Source: an uncultured Mediterraneibacter sp. (GTDB lineage: Bacteria > Bacillota > Clostridia > Lachnospirales > Lachnospiraceae). From it: a stretch of DNA of 38,613 nucleotides. The stretch is from the NCBI GenBank assembly GCA_944383695.1, contig CALWQP010000029.1, positions 1 to 38,613 on the forward strand. Direction: 5' to 3'. Under the pieces are notes generated by a model. The model was not told the origin of the DNA. It saw nothing but the letters and a program-made list of their open reading frames with translations, and made no database searches. A program made the translations under genes and the position numbers. Within the stretch, counting starts at the first letter, position 1. Each line of letters opens with the position of its first letter. Shown in pieces: positions 1-7,862 of the stretch.

Positions 1-77
1 AAGCCCTCTTAGAAAAGTGACATTTTCTCAAATAAATTTAAACATTAAAAAGTGACATTTTCAAAAGTTATTGACAG
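1..77. mobile_element. Probable insertion-sequence end (IS21-like terminal repeats)
   Basis: Read on the minus strand, the segment begins TGTCAATAACTTTT and carries two direct copies of GAAAATGTCACTTTT about 36 bp apart (plus strand about 13-27 and 49-63). The neighbouring lipoprotein gene loses its family sequence exactly where this segment starts, near position 77. Repeated short motifs inside a terminus and a TGT tip are known for IS21-family elements. No transposase is visible because the window ends here, so the assignment is an inference. Confidence 0.45.
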
Positions 78-560
78 GGCAATAGTCTGGTCCGCTGAAG
101 TCTCTCCCCAGTCCCCAAGCTGAGGCGCCACGATGATCATATCCTGCACATACTCCTGAGCGGCAAATCCAAAGTTCTCGCTGTACAAATTCTCTCCCAC
201 TCCCTGAAAATACAGTCCCTCATATCCGGGCAATGTAAAGAACAGCGCATACGCCTTGCTGCCGTCATAGCTGTCAGGAATATAGAGATTGTAATGAATG
301 TCACCCTCACTTTCTGAGTGGAGCACATTGTCAAGGATAAATCCCCGGTATTCCTCCGTCCCTTCTGTCACATATCCGGTCTGTCCCTGCACATACCCAC
401 CGGCAGCATCTGTATCGCCATTTCCCGATACCTCCTGCATGTCTGCTTCCGGGGAAGGACGTATCTCCTCCTGAGAAATATCTTCTTCATTTCCACACGC
501 ACTCAGAAGGAGCATACTTCCTGACAGAAGCAGACCCATCAGTTTTTTCTTCATATACAC
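45..560 (-). pseudogene. Lipoprotein alpha/beta-hydrolase (esterase-like), 3'-truncated
   Basis: The reading frame encodes 171 aa. It has a lipoprotein signal peptide (MKKKLMGLLLSGSMLLLSACG, lipobox Leu-Ser-Ala-Cys), a Glu/Asp-rich linker, then a domain start resembling secreted PHB-depolymerase/feruloyl-esterase-like alpha/beta-hydrolases (the segments NLYIPDSYDGSKAYALFF, LPGYEGLYFQG and IVAPQLGDWGETSADQ). In that family the GxSxG nucleophile elbow comes after this point. Here the family sequence stops at about ADQTIALS and the last residues (ITFENVTF) are encoded by the repeat-bearing segment at 1-77. The catalytic half is therefore missing and the gene is probably dead, cut by an insertion. 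The start is the ATG of MKKK or of MYMKKK; RBS GAAAGAGGTG lies just upstream. Confidence 0.6.
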
Positions 561-732
561 ACCTCTTTCAGGAGATATTAAAAAATCATCCCTTTTTAAT
601 CTGTAATGATTGTAGGATGATCTGCGTGCAGATTGAAGAAAAAATAAGTTCTCAGGTATATACCCCCAGGTTATGTCCGCTTAAATCATATTGTGCTGTT
701 AGGAAATTAAATAATGAAGTTCGCTTTCTCTT

Positions 733-1209
733 TTACTGCGTCTTTCTCATAGCAACAGCAGCTTGTATTAATCCTGCCAATGCCAGGATCACACCTGCGA
801 ACAGATAAATATCTTTCAGATCAACAATCTTAAACAGCACGATTAGATAATCCAGACTTCCTTTCCAGAATATTTTATCTGTCAGTGAACAGATCGCTCC
901 CGCTTCAAGTAATAACAGCCCGGTCCTGCAAAGAGTGTTATACGCCCCCTGTGCCTTTAATACCCGGATACTGTACTCCAGGAGAATGAGAAGGATCACA
1001 TTTATTATAATAAGTATTCCGGTACTGATATTTAATCCCAATTCATTATTAAATATACTCAACTGCGTCTTGTTCAGATATGCCCTAAACCCAATCAAGT
1101 CAAGATAGCTGTATTCGATATCACTTAAAAACAGCGATACAACAATCTTAATAGCTGCATCAGCAGAAAACATGAGCAGCAGGGCTACTGATCTTCTTTT
1201 CCCCTTCAT
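733..1209 (-). CDS. Signal peptidase II (LspA)-like membrane protein
   Basis: The protein has 158 aa with four predicted hydrophobic segments. The C-terminal half carries a pattern resembling lipoprotein signal peptidase II: an Asp in SLTDK (D111, place of the NxxDR aspartate), then SLDY (D120, place of VvDF), then KIVDLKD (D130/D133, place of FNxAD), followed by a last membrane helix. In LspA the two catalytic aspartates lie in NxxDR and FNxAD. The Asn residues of both boxes are absent here, so this is a divergent paralog at best. The start is supported by GAGGTGACTTT before the ATG. It follows the broken membrane-protein gene at 1258-1614 by 48 bp, probably in one transcript. It could be a dedicated processing protein, an immunity-type protein, or degenerate. 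Confidence 0.45.
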   Translation of the reverse strand: MKGKRRSVALLLMFSADAAIKIVVSLFLSDIEYSYLDLIGFRAYLNKTQLSIFNNELGLNISTGILIIINVILLILLEYSIRVLKAQGAYNTLCRTGLLLLEAGAICSLTDKIFWKGSLDYLIVLFKIVDLKDIYLFAGVILALAGLIQAAVAMRKTQ

Positions 1210-1257
1210 AAAGTCACCTCATTATGGATAGTTCCTCAAGTAAATCATCGTTATCCT

Positions 1258-1614
1258 TTACACACCATTTTCTTTTTTTCCGTTAAAATCTGAATACTTG
1301 CTATATATCAGTTTCCCTATATAAGCAGCCACGACAAACAATACATACTGAATAAGAAAGCTGTGCTCCGCCATGAAAATATTTCTGCCCTCAGTGTGAA
1401 AAATAACAAGTGCCGCAATATTATAAGGTATAAATATTCCGTTCCAGATAAAATTGAGCAGATGGCGGTCCGGCTTCTTTGAAAATCAGATTACCACCAG
1501 GATCATTATCGCTATACATATATTGGCATATGTGTAATAATGCCGGAAAATGACCGCCTGAAATATTGCAAATATAAGGTTTACACCTGCTAGCAGAAAC
1601 GAAACTCTTTTCAT
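1258..1614 (-). pseudogene. Small four-helix membrane protein interrupted by an in-frame TGA
   Basis: From the ATG at 1614 (RBS GGCAGG) the frame gives 42 hydrophobic residues (beginning MKRVSFLLAGVNLIF, ending IMILVVI), then TGA at 1486-1488. The same frame continues for 75 more residues without any gap (FSKKPDRHLLNFIWNGIF ... ending NGKKENGV) to a TAA at 1258. Hydrophobic segments lie on both sides of the stop, so a single nonsense change of one protein of about 118 aa is the simplest reading. TGG to TGA (Trp) or CGA to TGA (Arg) would do it. I do not recognise the family. It sits between a possible immunity protein and the LspA-like gene. Confidence 0.5.
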
Positions 1615-1708
1615 GCTGTATACCTGCCTTTATCAACCTCTTTAAAAGACACTTGTTAATACTATCATTATATACTTTTTGTTCTCCGGCTTACTGATCC
1701 TTTGACAA

Positions 1709-2023
1709 TTACTTTTGAATACGTTTCATATTTACGGCATACAAAGATCCTAAGATGATCATGAGTAATATAGAGAGACCATAGGGAACAGGAATCATTG
1801 GAATTAAGCATGTTCCTAAAACGAAGAGCGGATCACAAAAAACCTTTTTACTTTTTGTCGATTTATAATAACTATTGTTGTTATATGCTATGATCACAAT
1901 GCCTAAAACAAACAGTATTCCCCAAATTACTAAAAATGATTTTGTCTTAATATAATAACCATAGTAACCAGCACTCCCTATCATACATAAGTAATAACCT
2001 AATAACTTATTTTTCATTTCCAA
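1709..2023 (-). CDS. Small membrane protein, possible immunity protein
   Basis: The protein has 104 aa with three to four hydrophobic helices (LGYYLCMIGSAGYYGYY, FLVIWGILFVLGIVIIAY, FVLGTCLIPMIPVPYGL and ILLMIILGSLYAV) and a short Lys/Arg tail. The ATG overlaps the last codons of the upstream secreted-protein gene (which ends at 2014), a sign of translational coupling. Small polytopic proteins placed directly after a secreted peptide gene in bacteriocin loci are often self-immunity proteins. That is an inference from context; I recognise no family motif. Confidence 0.5.
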   Translation of the reverse strand: MEMKNKLLGYYLCMIGSAGYYGYYIKTKSFLVIWGILFVLGIVIIAYNNNSYYKSTKSKKVFCDPLFVLGTCLIPMIPVPYGLSILLMIILGSLYAVNMKRIQK

Positions 2024-2646
2024 TACCCAAATTCAAGCGGCGGATAAGATAATACCGGCTTTATATAAATCCCTTGACCAGTGGCGATTGCATATGTGAC
2101 CCTGCCACATAATTCTACAAGCGATGGTGCAGCAGCTACTGAAGCAATACTTCCAATAACGAACCCTACAGGTCCTGAAAATGCTGATGTTAGAGCTGTC
2201 AATGCCGCTGCCATTGCAGCTGGACCAGCAGACGCTGCGGTTCACATTACTGCCAATGCTCCACCCGCTAGTTCATCATAACTAATATACAATGCACCAT
2301 TCTTTATAGATGCCCTTGTCATTGGAATGCCAGAGCATTCATCGTAAACCGCTTTACCAATCACACCTGTCATGAGACGATCATACTGTTCCTGAGTAAA
2401 GTGAAAATCATTAAGCAGCGCATCCTCTGATAAAGAAATCTTCAATATTTCATTCTCAATATAATAATAATCTGCTACTGATACCACTTTTTCAAGATAT
2501 TCCCCATCGTGATCTGACCACTGAAGATCAGCAGTATAATATGCCTCACCGACTTCTGTTTCCGCTGCAAAAGCGCTTACCGCAAATAGATTTAAACATA
2601 TAGCTACAGCAACAATCCCTGATAATAATCTTTTAATTATTTTCAT
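2014..2646 (-). pseudogene. Sec-secreted protein with bacteriocin-like C-terminus, interrupted by in-frame TGA
   Basis: The start is the ATG at 2646, preceded by AAAGGAGAA. A Sec signal peptide (MKIIKRLLSGIVAVAICLNL, cleavage near AFAAE) is followed by an acidic, Tyr-rich domain ending ISYDELAGGALAVM. TGA at 2242-2244 then stops translation. The same frame runs on for 76 codons of Gly/Ala-rich hydrophobic sequence (TAASAGPAAMAAALTALTS, FSGPVGFVIGSIASVAAAP, ending PPLEFGYWK), like the mature part of a membrane-active peptide. Intact length would be about 210 aa. Some clostridial bacteriocins (closticin 574 is the case I recall) are released from long Sec-exported precursors; this could be one, but no homology can be shown here. 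An internal ATG at 2214 could restart the C-terminal part. Confidence 0.5.
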
Positions 2647-2719
2647 ATCTTTTTCTCCTTTAATATTTTCTGTAAGCCAGAACAATACTGACTTTTTACA
2701 AAACTTTATATCTTCTTCG

Positions 2720-2809
2720 TTATATAGAAATGAAATAGAACAAAGCTCCAATAGCCCCTAGCAGCACTCCACCAATGAATATGTATTTTAAAATTTCTTT
2801 AAAATTCAT
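2720..2809 (-). CDS. 29-aa single-helix membrane peptide
   Basis: The ATG at 2809 has the RBS GAAGGA nine bases upstream. It encodes a short cytoplasmic head (MNFKEILKY), then one Gly-containing hydrophobic helix (IFIGGVLLGAIGALFYFIS). The start overlaps the TAA of a short open segment upstream (TAATG), whose last residues read KEADNASIEEGYAK but for which I find no start codon. It lies 73 bp before the secreted-protein gene at 2646. It could be a small immunity or toxin-like peptide; the function is unknown. Confidence 0.4.
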   Translation of the reverse strand: MNFKEILKYIFIGGVLLGAIGALFYFISI

Positions 2810-2930
2810 TACTTTGCGTATCCTTCTTCTATAGAAGCATTATCAGCTTCTTTTAAAAATATGTTGTCCGCAACATTCAGAATAGTTTATAAACAATATA
2901 TTTTTCACTTACTCGCTATGATGTTTCAAA

Positions 2931-3053
2931 TTAGCCGAAAGCCCATTTACACAGATAATATCCACCGACTACACAAGCTGCTCCTAATACAATACCACCA
3001 GCTCCTACTCCTGCCAATCAGGAGAAGGTCGCAAAACCTTCGCCCGCATCGTT
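2931..3053 (-). pseudogene. Decayed bacteriocin-like precursor fragment
   Basis: One frame reads NDAGEGFATFS, then TGA (3018-3020), then LAGVGAGGIVLGAACVVGGY and a short tail ending KWAFG before TAA. The Gly-rich GxxxG helix and basic tail look like the mature part of the intact precursors at 3327-3497 and 3522-3719. Further upstream the same frame meets more stops (TAA at 3054-3056) and no leader or start can be found. TGA in place of TGG would give SWLAG. A small inverted repeat (GAAGGT-N6-ACCTTC) lies at 3024-3041. I read it as the remains of a third precursor gene. Confidence 0.45.
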
Positions 3054-3084
3054 TTAAACGTATCAGTTTTGCACTAATTCTGTC

Positions 3085-3273
3085 TCATGCCTTTTTAGTT
3101 TGTAATAGACCCCAAAAAACATTCATTCCTGCTAAGCATAGAGTAACAAATATGGTTTCTGCACTTATATTTTTGTATTGTATCATCATATAAATCTGAT
3201 CGATCACACAGAATATAAGTATCACAGACATGATTACAAAAATGTTTTTCTTAAAAAAATTAATTTCCCTCAA
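3085..3273 (-). CDS. Small two-helix membrane protein, possible bacteriocin immunity protein
   Basis: The protein has 62 aa. It starts with TTG at 3273 after GAAGG six bases upstream. It has two hydrophobic helices (IFVIMSVILIFCVIDQIYMM and IFVTLCLAGMNVFWGLL) and Lys residues at both ends. It follows the bacteriocin-like precursor at 3327-3497 by 53 bp on the same strand. That is the usual place of an immunity gene in two-peptide bacteriocin operons. No family motif is recognised. Confidence 0.45.
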   Translation of the reverse strand: MREINFFKKNIFVIMSVILIFCVIDQIYMMIQYKNISAETIFVTLCLAGMNVFWGLLQTKKA

Positions 3274-3326
3274 ACTTTACCTTCTTTCTGAATAGCATAA
3301 TCGGAGCATTAAGGTGACCAGACGTA

Positions 3327-3497
3327 TTATTTATACCCTAAATAGAATCCCAGACCTGCCGCCCCACCAACTGCAGTTACTCCACCTGCAATCGCTGCTA
3401 TCGCCTTAGCTCCAACCAACGTTACTCCAAAAATAGTAAGTGTAATCACTCCACCTTCTACTTCCTGTAGTTCATCATAATTTAAATTTTCTAACAT
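3327..3497 (-). CDS. Double-glycine-leader bacteriocin-like precursor (peptide 2 of pair)
   Basis: The protein has 56 aa; the ATG follows AGGAGGTAAATAAGT. The leader MLENLNYDELQEVEGG has the hydrophobic spacing (L4, Y7, L10, V13) and Gly-Gly end that C39-peptidase exporters cut. The predicted mature part is 40 aa, starts VITLTIFGVTLVGAKAIA and holds GGAAG and GFYLG (GxxxG) before a C-terminal Lys. Class IIb two-peptide bacteriocins pair helices through such motifs. It lies 24 bp after the precursor at 3522-3719, so the two are probably co-translated partners. The C39 ABC exporter at 5508-7706 is the likely processing and export machine. Confidence 0.65.
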   Translation of the reverse strand: MLENLNYDELQEVEGGVITLTIFGVTLVGAKAIAAIAGGVTAVGGAAGLGFYLGYK

Positions 3498-3521
3498 ACT
3501 TATTTACCTCCTACATCATTC

Positions 3522-3719
3522 TTATCTTCCTTGAGCAGATTTAACATGACTTCCCAGTGTGTAGCCGGCCATATAAGCTCCTCCTATTAATGCTGCCCCT
3601 TTAGCTAAGGCTGCTCCTGTAATAGTCAGTGCTCCAATCACGATGACAAAACCACCATTAGTACGATCCATTTCCTCGTAAGTCATTTCTGAAAAAGCAT
3701 TGTTTTTTGTTAATTCCAT
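3522..3719 (-). CDS. Double-glycine-leader bacteriocin-like precursor (peptide 1 of pair)
   Basis: The protein has 65 aa; the ATG at 3719 has AAGGAGG nine bases upstream. The leader MELTKNNAFSEMTYEEMDRT ends in Asn-Gly-Gly. Its first residues resemble those of the pheromone peptide at 7863-7964 (both contain ELTK). The mature part of 42 aa starts FVIVIGALTITGAALAKGAA, continues with a Gly-rich helix (LIGGAYMAGYTLG) and ends with a basic tail (SHVKSAQGR), as expected for a membrane-active class II peptide. The gene is first after the operator-promoter at 3881-3950, with a leader of about 155 nt. Confidence 0.65.
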   Translation of the reverse strand: MELTKNNAFSEMTYEEMDRTNGGFVIVIGALTITGAALAKGAALIGGAYMAGYTLGSHVKSAQGR

Positions 3720-3880
3720 AAAATGATACCTCCTTATATATTTTGTATTCTAACAATCTTTAAAGCCGTACGCTCTTTAAAAATTATCGTGATACCTTAT
3801 TTAAGAAACGATTCTTAAGACAACAAATGTTTCCGCCTATTTCTCAAATCGCATATGCCCACTATTTTTCCTCTGATCTC

Positions 3881-3950
3881 ACTATACAGTGCTTACTGAT
3901 CCTTTGCAATACACCTGTGCTATTTGGTACTTTATCCGTGCTATTTAGTA
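3881..3950 (-). promoter_or_regulatory. LytTR-type operator A with -10 box, upstream of bacteriocin pair
   Basis: Read on the minus strand: TACTAAATA (3950-3942), 12 nt, TACCAAATA (3929-3921), then GCACAGG, and 34 nt after the second repeat the -10 hexamer TATAGT (3886-3881). No good -35 box is present, as expected for an activator-dependent promoter. The 21-bp period between two 9-bp direct repeats is the known layout of LytTR response-regulator sites. It faces the bacteriocin genes at 3719 and 3497. Confidence 0.7.
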
Positions 3951-3969
3951 TAATAACAAAGTTTTTGCA

Positions 3970-4704
3970 TCACTCATCCACCAGGTTGATCTTCTCCAGA
4001 AGATACCCAAGCACGCTCTTCTCTCCTGTCACCAGCTTCGCCCTAACTGCCATCCCCTGTATAAACTCTGCAGGCTTTTCCCCCTTTGCACTGCCGCGGA
4101 CCGTGATCGTAGCCTCGACTTCATAGTAGCCGGTCCCGGTATCCTTATTCACCTTGATATCTTTGGAAACGGATGTCACTTCGCCTTCAAATATCCCATA
4201 CCCCTCTGTCTGGGAATAGGGCGCCACATCATATCTGATCTTCTGTCCCTTGCGCACCGAACCGATATCCTGGTTTTCTACATAGATAACTGTCTTGAAC
4301 ACACCTTCTCCGTCCGGAACAATACTTCCGATCTGCTCCCCGGCTGACACATGGTCCCCCTTTGTTTTTTCCACGCTCAGATTCAGATATCCGTCTGACT
4401 GCGCTTTTACATCACACTCTTTTATCCTCGCCTGCAGCGTGTTGAGCGTATCTTCATATTCTTTTTTCTGGCTTTCATATGTATTGATCTCGGTATTCAC
4501 CGCATTCTTTTCATTTATTATGATCTGATCGATACTCAGCTCCAGAGAGCCATTATTCAAGCCTGCCAGATTGTTTTCCGCCTCACTGCGGCTTGTCCCC
4601 AGAGAGCTAAGGTTGCTCTGCACGGATGAAATTGACTGCTCCAGAGATGCGAGAGTTTCCGTCTCAAGCTGATTAAGCGCAAGCGCTTTCTGATTTTTCA
4701 GTTC
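3970..4704 (-). pseudogene. HlyD-type accessory protein of bacteriocin export, C-terminal part after in-frame stop
   Basis: This is the same frame as the gene portion at 4705-5511 and follows its TAG directly. It reads ELKNQKALALNQLETETLAS and on through coiled-coil sequence, a lipoyl/beta-barrel region (SDGYLNLSVEKTKGDHVSAG, EQIGSIVPDGEG) and a C-terminal beta-barrel (VRKGQKIRYDVAPYSQTEGY). It ends with the MAVRAKLVTGEKSVLGYLLE signature common to HlyD-family adaptors of peptide exporters. A GTG at 4623 could allow restart but would give a protein with no membrane anchor. With the N-terminal part the total would be about 512 aa, normal for the family. Confidence 0.65.
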
Positions 4705-5511
4705 CTAGATCGCGCCGGTATTATCCGCAGGAGCCTGAATGCCGGTATTTCCCCCTTCGCCCGGAAAGCCTGCTGTTCCCTGCGCTTTCTCCAGTTCCGC
4801 GATCTGGATATCATACTGATTCGCAGTATAATTATATTTGCTGATGTAGCTTTCAACAGCCGTGTGATAATAGACTTCACCAGGGGCAAAGCTGTTTGTT
4901 CTGGCCCTGATGTCAGCGATCATCTGATTCAATTTTGACTGCTGTGCAGTCAGGTTGTTGATAGAGTTGTTGATGTTGCTCAGATTGTTCTGATACCGCG
5001 AATGCTGAGTTCCGGCATCTGCGTAAACAATATCCCGGTTAATTTTTACTGCCTCCAGTTTTGTTTTGTATTCTTCATAGTGGCGATTAGAAGCGCACGC
5101 GTCCAGCGCTCCTGCCTCTCCGCCCAACTCCCTGTAATATGCGTCTAAGATCTCCAGTCTTTCTTCTATATTTTCCAGCTGCCTGATGCAGCTTGTTTCC
5201 TGTGTTTTAAGCTCCGCTGGATCCACTGAGAATATGACCTGTCCCTCTCTGATATACTCTCCGTCTCCCGCCTCCCATGAAGCGACTGTCCCTGCTGTGA
5301 TATTCGTGATGGTTGCTGTCGTCGAACTGCTCCTGATCATTCCGTCCGCATGGGTCACAATATCAATACGGAACAACGCCATCCAGATAAGCCCCAGAAC
5401 CAGCGCGCCTGTCAGAAAGTAGATTAATATCGCAAACACCGGACTTGGCCGTGTGGAATATACCTCCGTACTGTCGGACATCTCATCCATATTTATTATG
5501 ATCGGATTCAT
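4705..5511 (-). pseudogene. HlyD-type accessory protein of bacteriocin export, N-terminal part ending at in-frame TAG
   Basis: The frame encodes 268 residues: a cytoplasmic head, one membrane helix (ILIYFLTGALVLGLIWMALF), a first beta-barrel/lipoyl half (VTHADGMIRSSSTTATITN, WEAGDGEYIREGQVIFSVDP) and long coiled-coil. It then stops at TAG (4707-4705) in the middle of the coiled-coil. The next codons continue the same heptad-rich sequence in the same frame, so a CAG-to-TAG change at a Gln is the simplest cause. The ATG overlaps the exporter stop (ATGA at 5508-5511), so the two were translationally coupled. If TAG is not read through, the adaptor is non-functional and export by the C39 transporter may be impaired. 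Confidence 0.65.
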
Positions 5512-7706
5512 ACTTCCTCACCTCCCAGCGACTGATGCCTTACAAGACCTGCATATTTCCCTCCAAGCCTTTTCAGCTCTTCATGCGTTCCTGCCTCAAT
5601 GATCCTCCCTTTGTCCATCACAAAGATCCGGTCGCAGTTTTTGATCGTACTGAGCCTGTGTGCGATAAATATCGTTGTCATATCCTTTGAAAACTCTCCG
5701 ATCGTATCATCCAGAGCACGTTCAGTTACTGCATCCAGATTGCTGGTAGCCTCATCAAGTATGAGGACATCCGGTTTTTTCAGCATTGCCCTTGCAATGG
5801 CCAGCCTCTGTCGCTGCCCTCCCGACAGGTTTGCTCCATTCTCCTCAAGGCGGGTCTCATAGCGCAGGGGCATCTCATTGATAAATTCATGAGCCTGTGC
5901 CTTCTTCGCCGCATCTACCACATCCTCCATCACCGGAAAATCAATTCCCAACGTAAGGTTCTCATAGATACTGCCGCTGAACAAAAATGTCTCCTGCGGA
6001 ATATAGGCAATCCTCTCCCGCAATGTCTCAATCTGAATATCTTCAATATTGTTTCCGTTTATGAGGATCTCTCCCTTTTCCGCCTGATACAGGTGCAGGA
6101 GAAGTTTCGCCAGTGTGGTTTTACCCGAACCGCTCTCACCGACAAACGCCACTTTTTCGCCCTTCCTGATCGTCAGGCTCACATCCTCAAGCACCAGTTT
6201 TCTCGTGCCATACCGGAAATCAATATTTTTCAGTTCAATGTCACCGGCAATGCTCTGGGGATGGAGTTTGCGCTGCTCATCCTCCCCCTTTTCCGCCTCC
6301 AGATCGAGGATCTCCCCCAAACGGTCCGCCGCAACGACTGCGGTCTGCATCTGGGGCTGTAAGTTGATCAGGTTCTTCACCGGGTCGAGGAAATATACGA
6401 GCAGTGACTGGAATGTGATCAGTTGCCCCATTGTAAGCGTGCCATGGATTACGTCCACGCCTCCGACCCACAGGATCACGATACCTCCTACCAGTTCTAC
6501 AAACACTTTCAGCGCATTCTGCATATTTCCGATGAAACTGAGCCGGAATACACTTTTCAGGAGTTTTACGAACCTGCTTTCGGTTTCATAGTTTGCCTTC
6601 CTCTCTGCGTTAAAAGCCTTTACCGTCTGCATTCCGTTCAGCGATTCCACCAGGTAGGAGGTAAGCTGTGCATTATCCTCCATTTGATTCCGGTTCCATT
6701 TGTCATATCCCTTACGGAAAGCCGCCACTATCAGGGCATAAAGCACGACCATGATCACTGCGATGCCAAACATTTTCCCATTCTGCATATACAGGACCAC
6801 AGCTCCGCCCACTGCCATCAGCGTGTCGATCATGATCGTGAGGGTCGCCCCCGAAATCGCATCCCTGACATTGGATGCATCATTGAATCTGGAGACGATC
6901 TCACCGATCTTTCTGCTGCCGAAAAAATTCATGGGTAGTTCCAAAATATGTCTGTAATAGCCCAACAGAAGCGCGATATCCAGTTTCTGGCTCAGATACA
7001 GAAGCAGATGAGATCTTACAGCGTCAAGGATCACCTTGAAAATATTTAAAAGAATAACACCTACTGACAAAGTAGTAAGAGTCTGCAGCAGTCCATCCGG
7101 GAGAATATCATCCATCAGGGCTTTATAGTAAAAAGCTCCTGCAATTCCCAAAACAGTATATACAAGCGAAGCTAAAAATATATGTAGTATGAGCTTTTTC
7201 TGAGGGAGCAAAAGATGAAAGAACCTCTGGAACAGCCCTTTTGTCTCATTGCCTTTCTCAAAGCTCTCTGACTTCACCAGAAAAATCAAAATCCCGGTCC
7301 ACTGGTATTCAGGAGGCTTTCCAGGCTGCTTTGTCTCACCGAAAAATTCCTCCGGGGTGAGTTTTATAATCCCACACCCCGGATCCGCAATGATGATCTG
7401 TTTCTTTGTGATCTTATGAATGACAACATAGTGCATCAGATTGCCTTTTACAATTACATGAGCGATACAGGGAAGCGGAAATTCTGAGAAAAATGCCTCC
7501 TTATCACCCTTCACAGCTTTTGCTGAAAACCCAAGCTGTTCCGCCGCTTTAATCATGCCAAAGGCATTTGTCCCCTGTTTATCTGTCCCTGCAATTTCCC
7601 TGATCCGGGAAATAGGTAACCTGTAACCGTTCTGCTTTGCGATCGTTGCCAGGCATGCCGCGCCGCAGTCGGTTATGTCATGTTGCTTTACGCAATAGTA
7701 TTTCAT
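5508..7706 (-). CDS. C39-peptidase-containing ABC exporter for double-glycine peptides
   Basis: The protein has 732 aa, full length for the bacteriocin/ComA-type PCAT family. The N-terminal C39 protease domain (about 1-130) has Q8, the catalytic C14 in DITDCGAACLA, H92 in MHYVVIHK and D108 in IIIADPG. It cuts leaders after Gly-Gly. The membrane domain spans about 165-440. The C-terminal ATPase (about 480-725) has Walker A GESGSGKTT, signature LSGGQRQR, Walker B VLILDEAT and the H-loop AHRLST. RBS GGGAG precedes the ATG. It lies downstream of the pheromone-like peptide (7863-7964) under operator B and is followed by the HlyD-type gene. It should process and export both the inducer and the bacteriocin-like peptides of the island. 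Confidence 0.93.
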   Translation of the reverse strand: MKYYCVKQHDITDCGAACLATIAKQNGYRLPISRIREIAGTDKQGTNAFGMIKAAEQLGFSAKAVKGDKEAFFSEFPLPCIAHVIVKGNLMHYVVIHKITKKQIIIADPGCGIIKLTPEEFFGETKQPGKPPEYQWTGILIFLVKSESFEKGNETKGLFQRFFHLLLPQKKLILHIFLASLVYTVLGIAGAFYYKALMDDILPDGLLQTLTTLSVGVILLNIFKVILDAVRSHLLLYLSQKLDIALLLGYYRHILELPMNFFGSRKIGEIVSRFNDASNVRDAISGATLTIMIDTLMAVGGAVVLYMQNGKMFGIAVIMVVLYALIVAAFRKGYDKWNRNQMEDNAQLTSYLVESLNGMQTVKAFNAERKANYETESRFVKLLKSVFRLSFIGNMQNALKVFVELVGGIVILWVGGVDVIHGTLTMGQLITFQSLLVYFLDPVKNLINLQPQMQTAVVAADRLGEILDLEAEKGEDEQRKLHPQSIAGDIELKNIDFRYGTRKLVLEDVSLTIRKGEKVAFVGESGSGKTTLAKLLLHLYQAEKGEILINGNNIEDIQIETLRERIAYIPQETFLFSGSIYENLTLGIDFPVMEDVVDAAKKAQAHEFINEMPLRYETRLEENGANLSGGQRQRLAIARAMLKKPDVLILDEATSNLDAVTERALDDTIGEFSKDMTTIFIAHRLSTIKNCDRIFVMDKGRIIEAGTHEELKRLGGKYAGLVRHQSLGGEEV

Positions 7707-7862
7707 AAGTATCTCCCTGTTTGAATTATCAAAAGAATTATCTCTTTTCAGGTTTTGTTGATATAGTGTTTCAAACTTTTATCGTACTACTTAAATTTAC
7801 GCACAAATGCTAATTAAATCTGCTTCACACAAAAGAAAATAAGTAGACTTGATCCACATATA

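Noticed and set aside
2861-3193. Plus-strand frame of 110 codons in the bacteriocin region
   Set aside because: No ribosome site or domain; it covers the 3' end of the small membrane protein gene and the decayed precursor on the minus strand.
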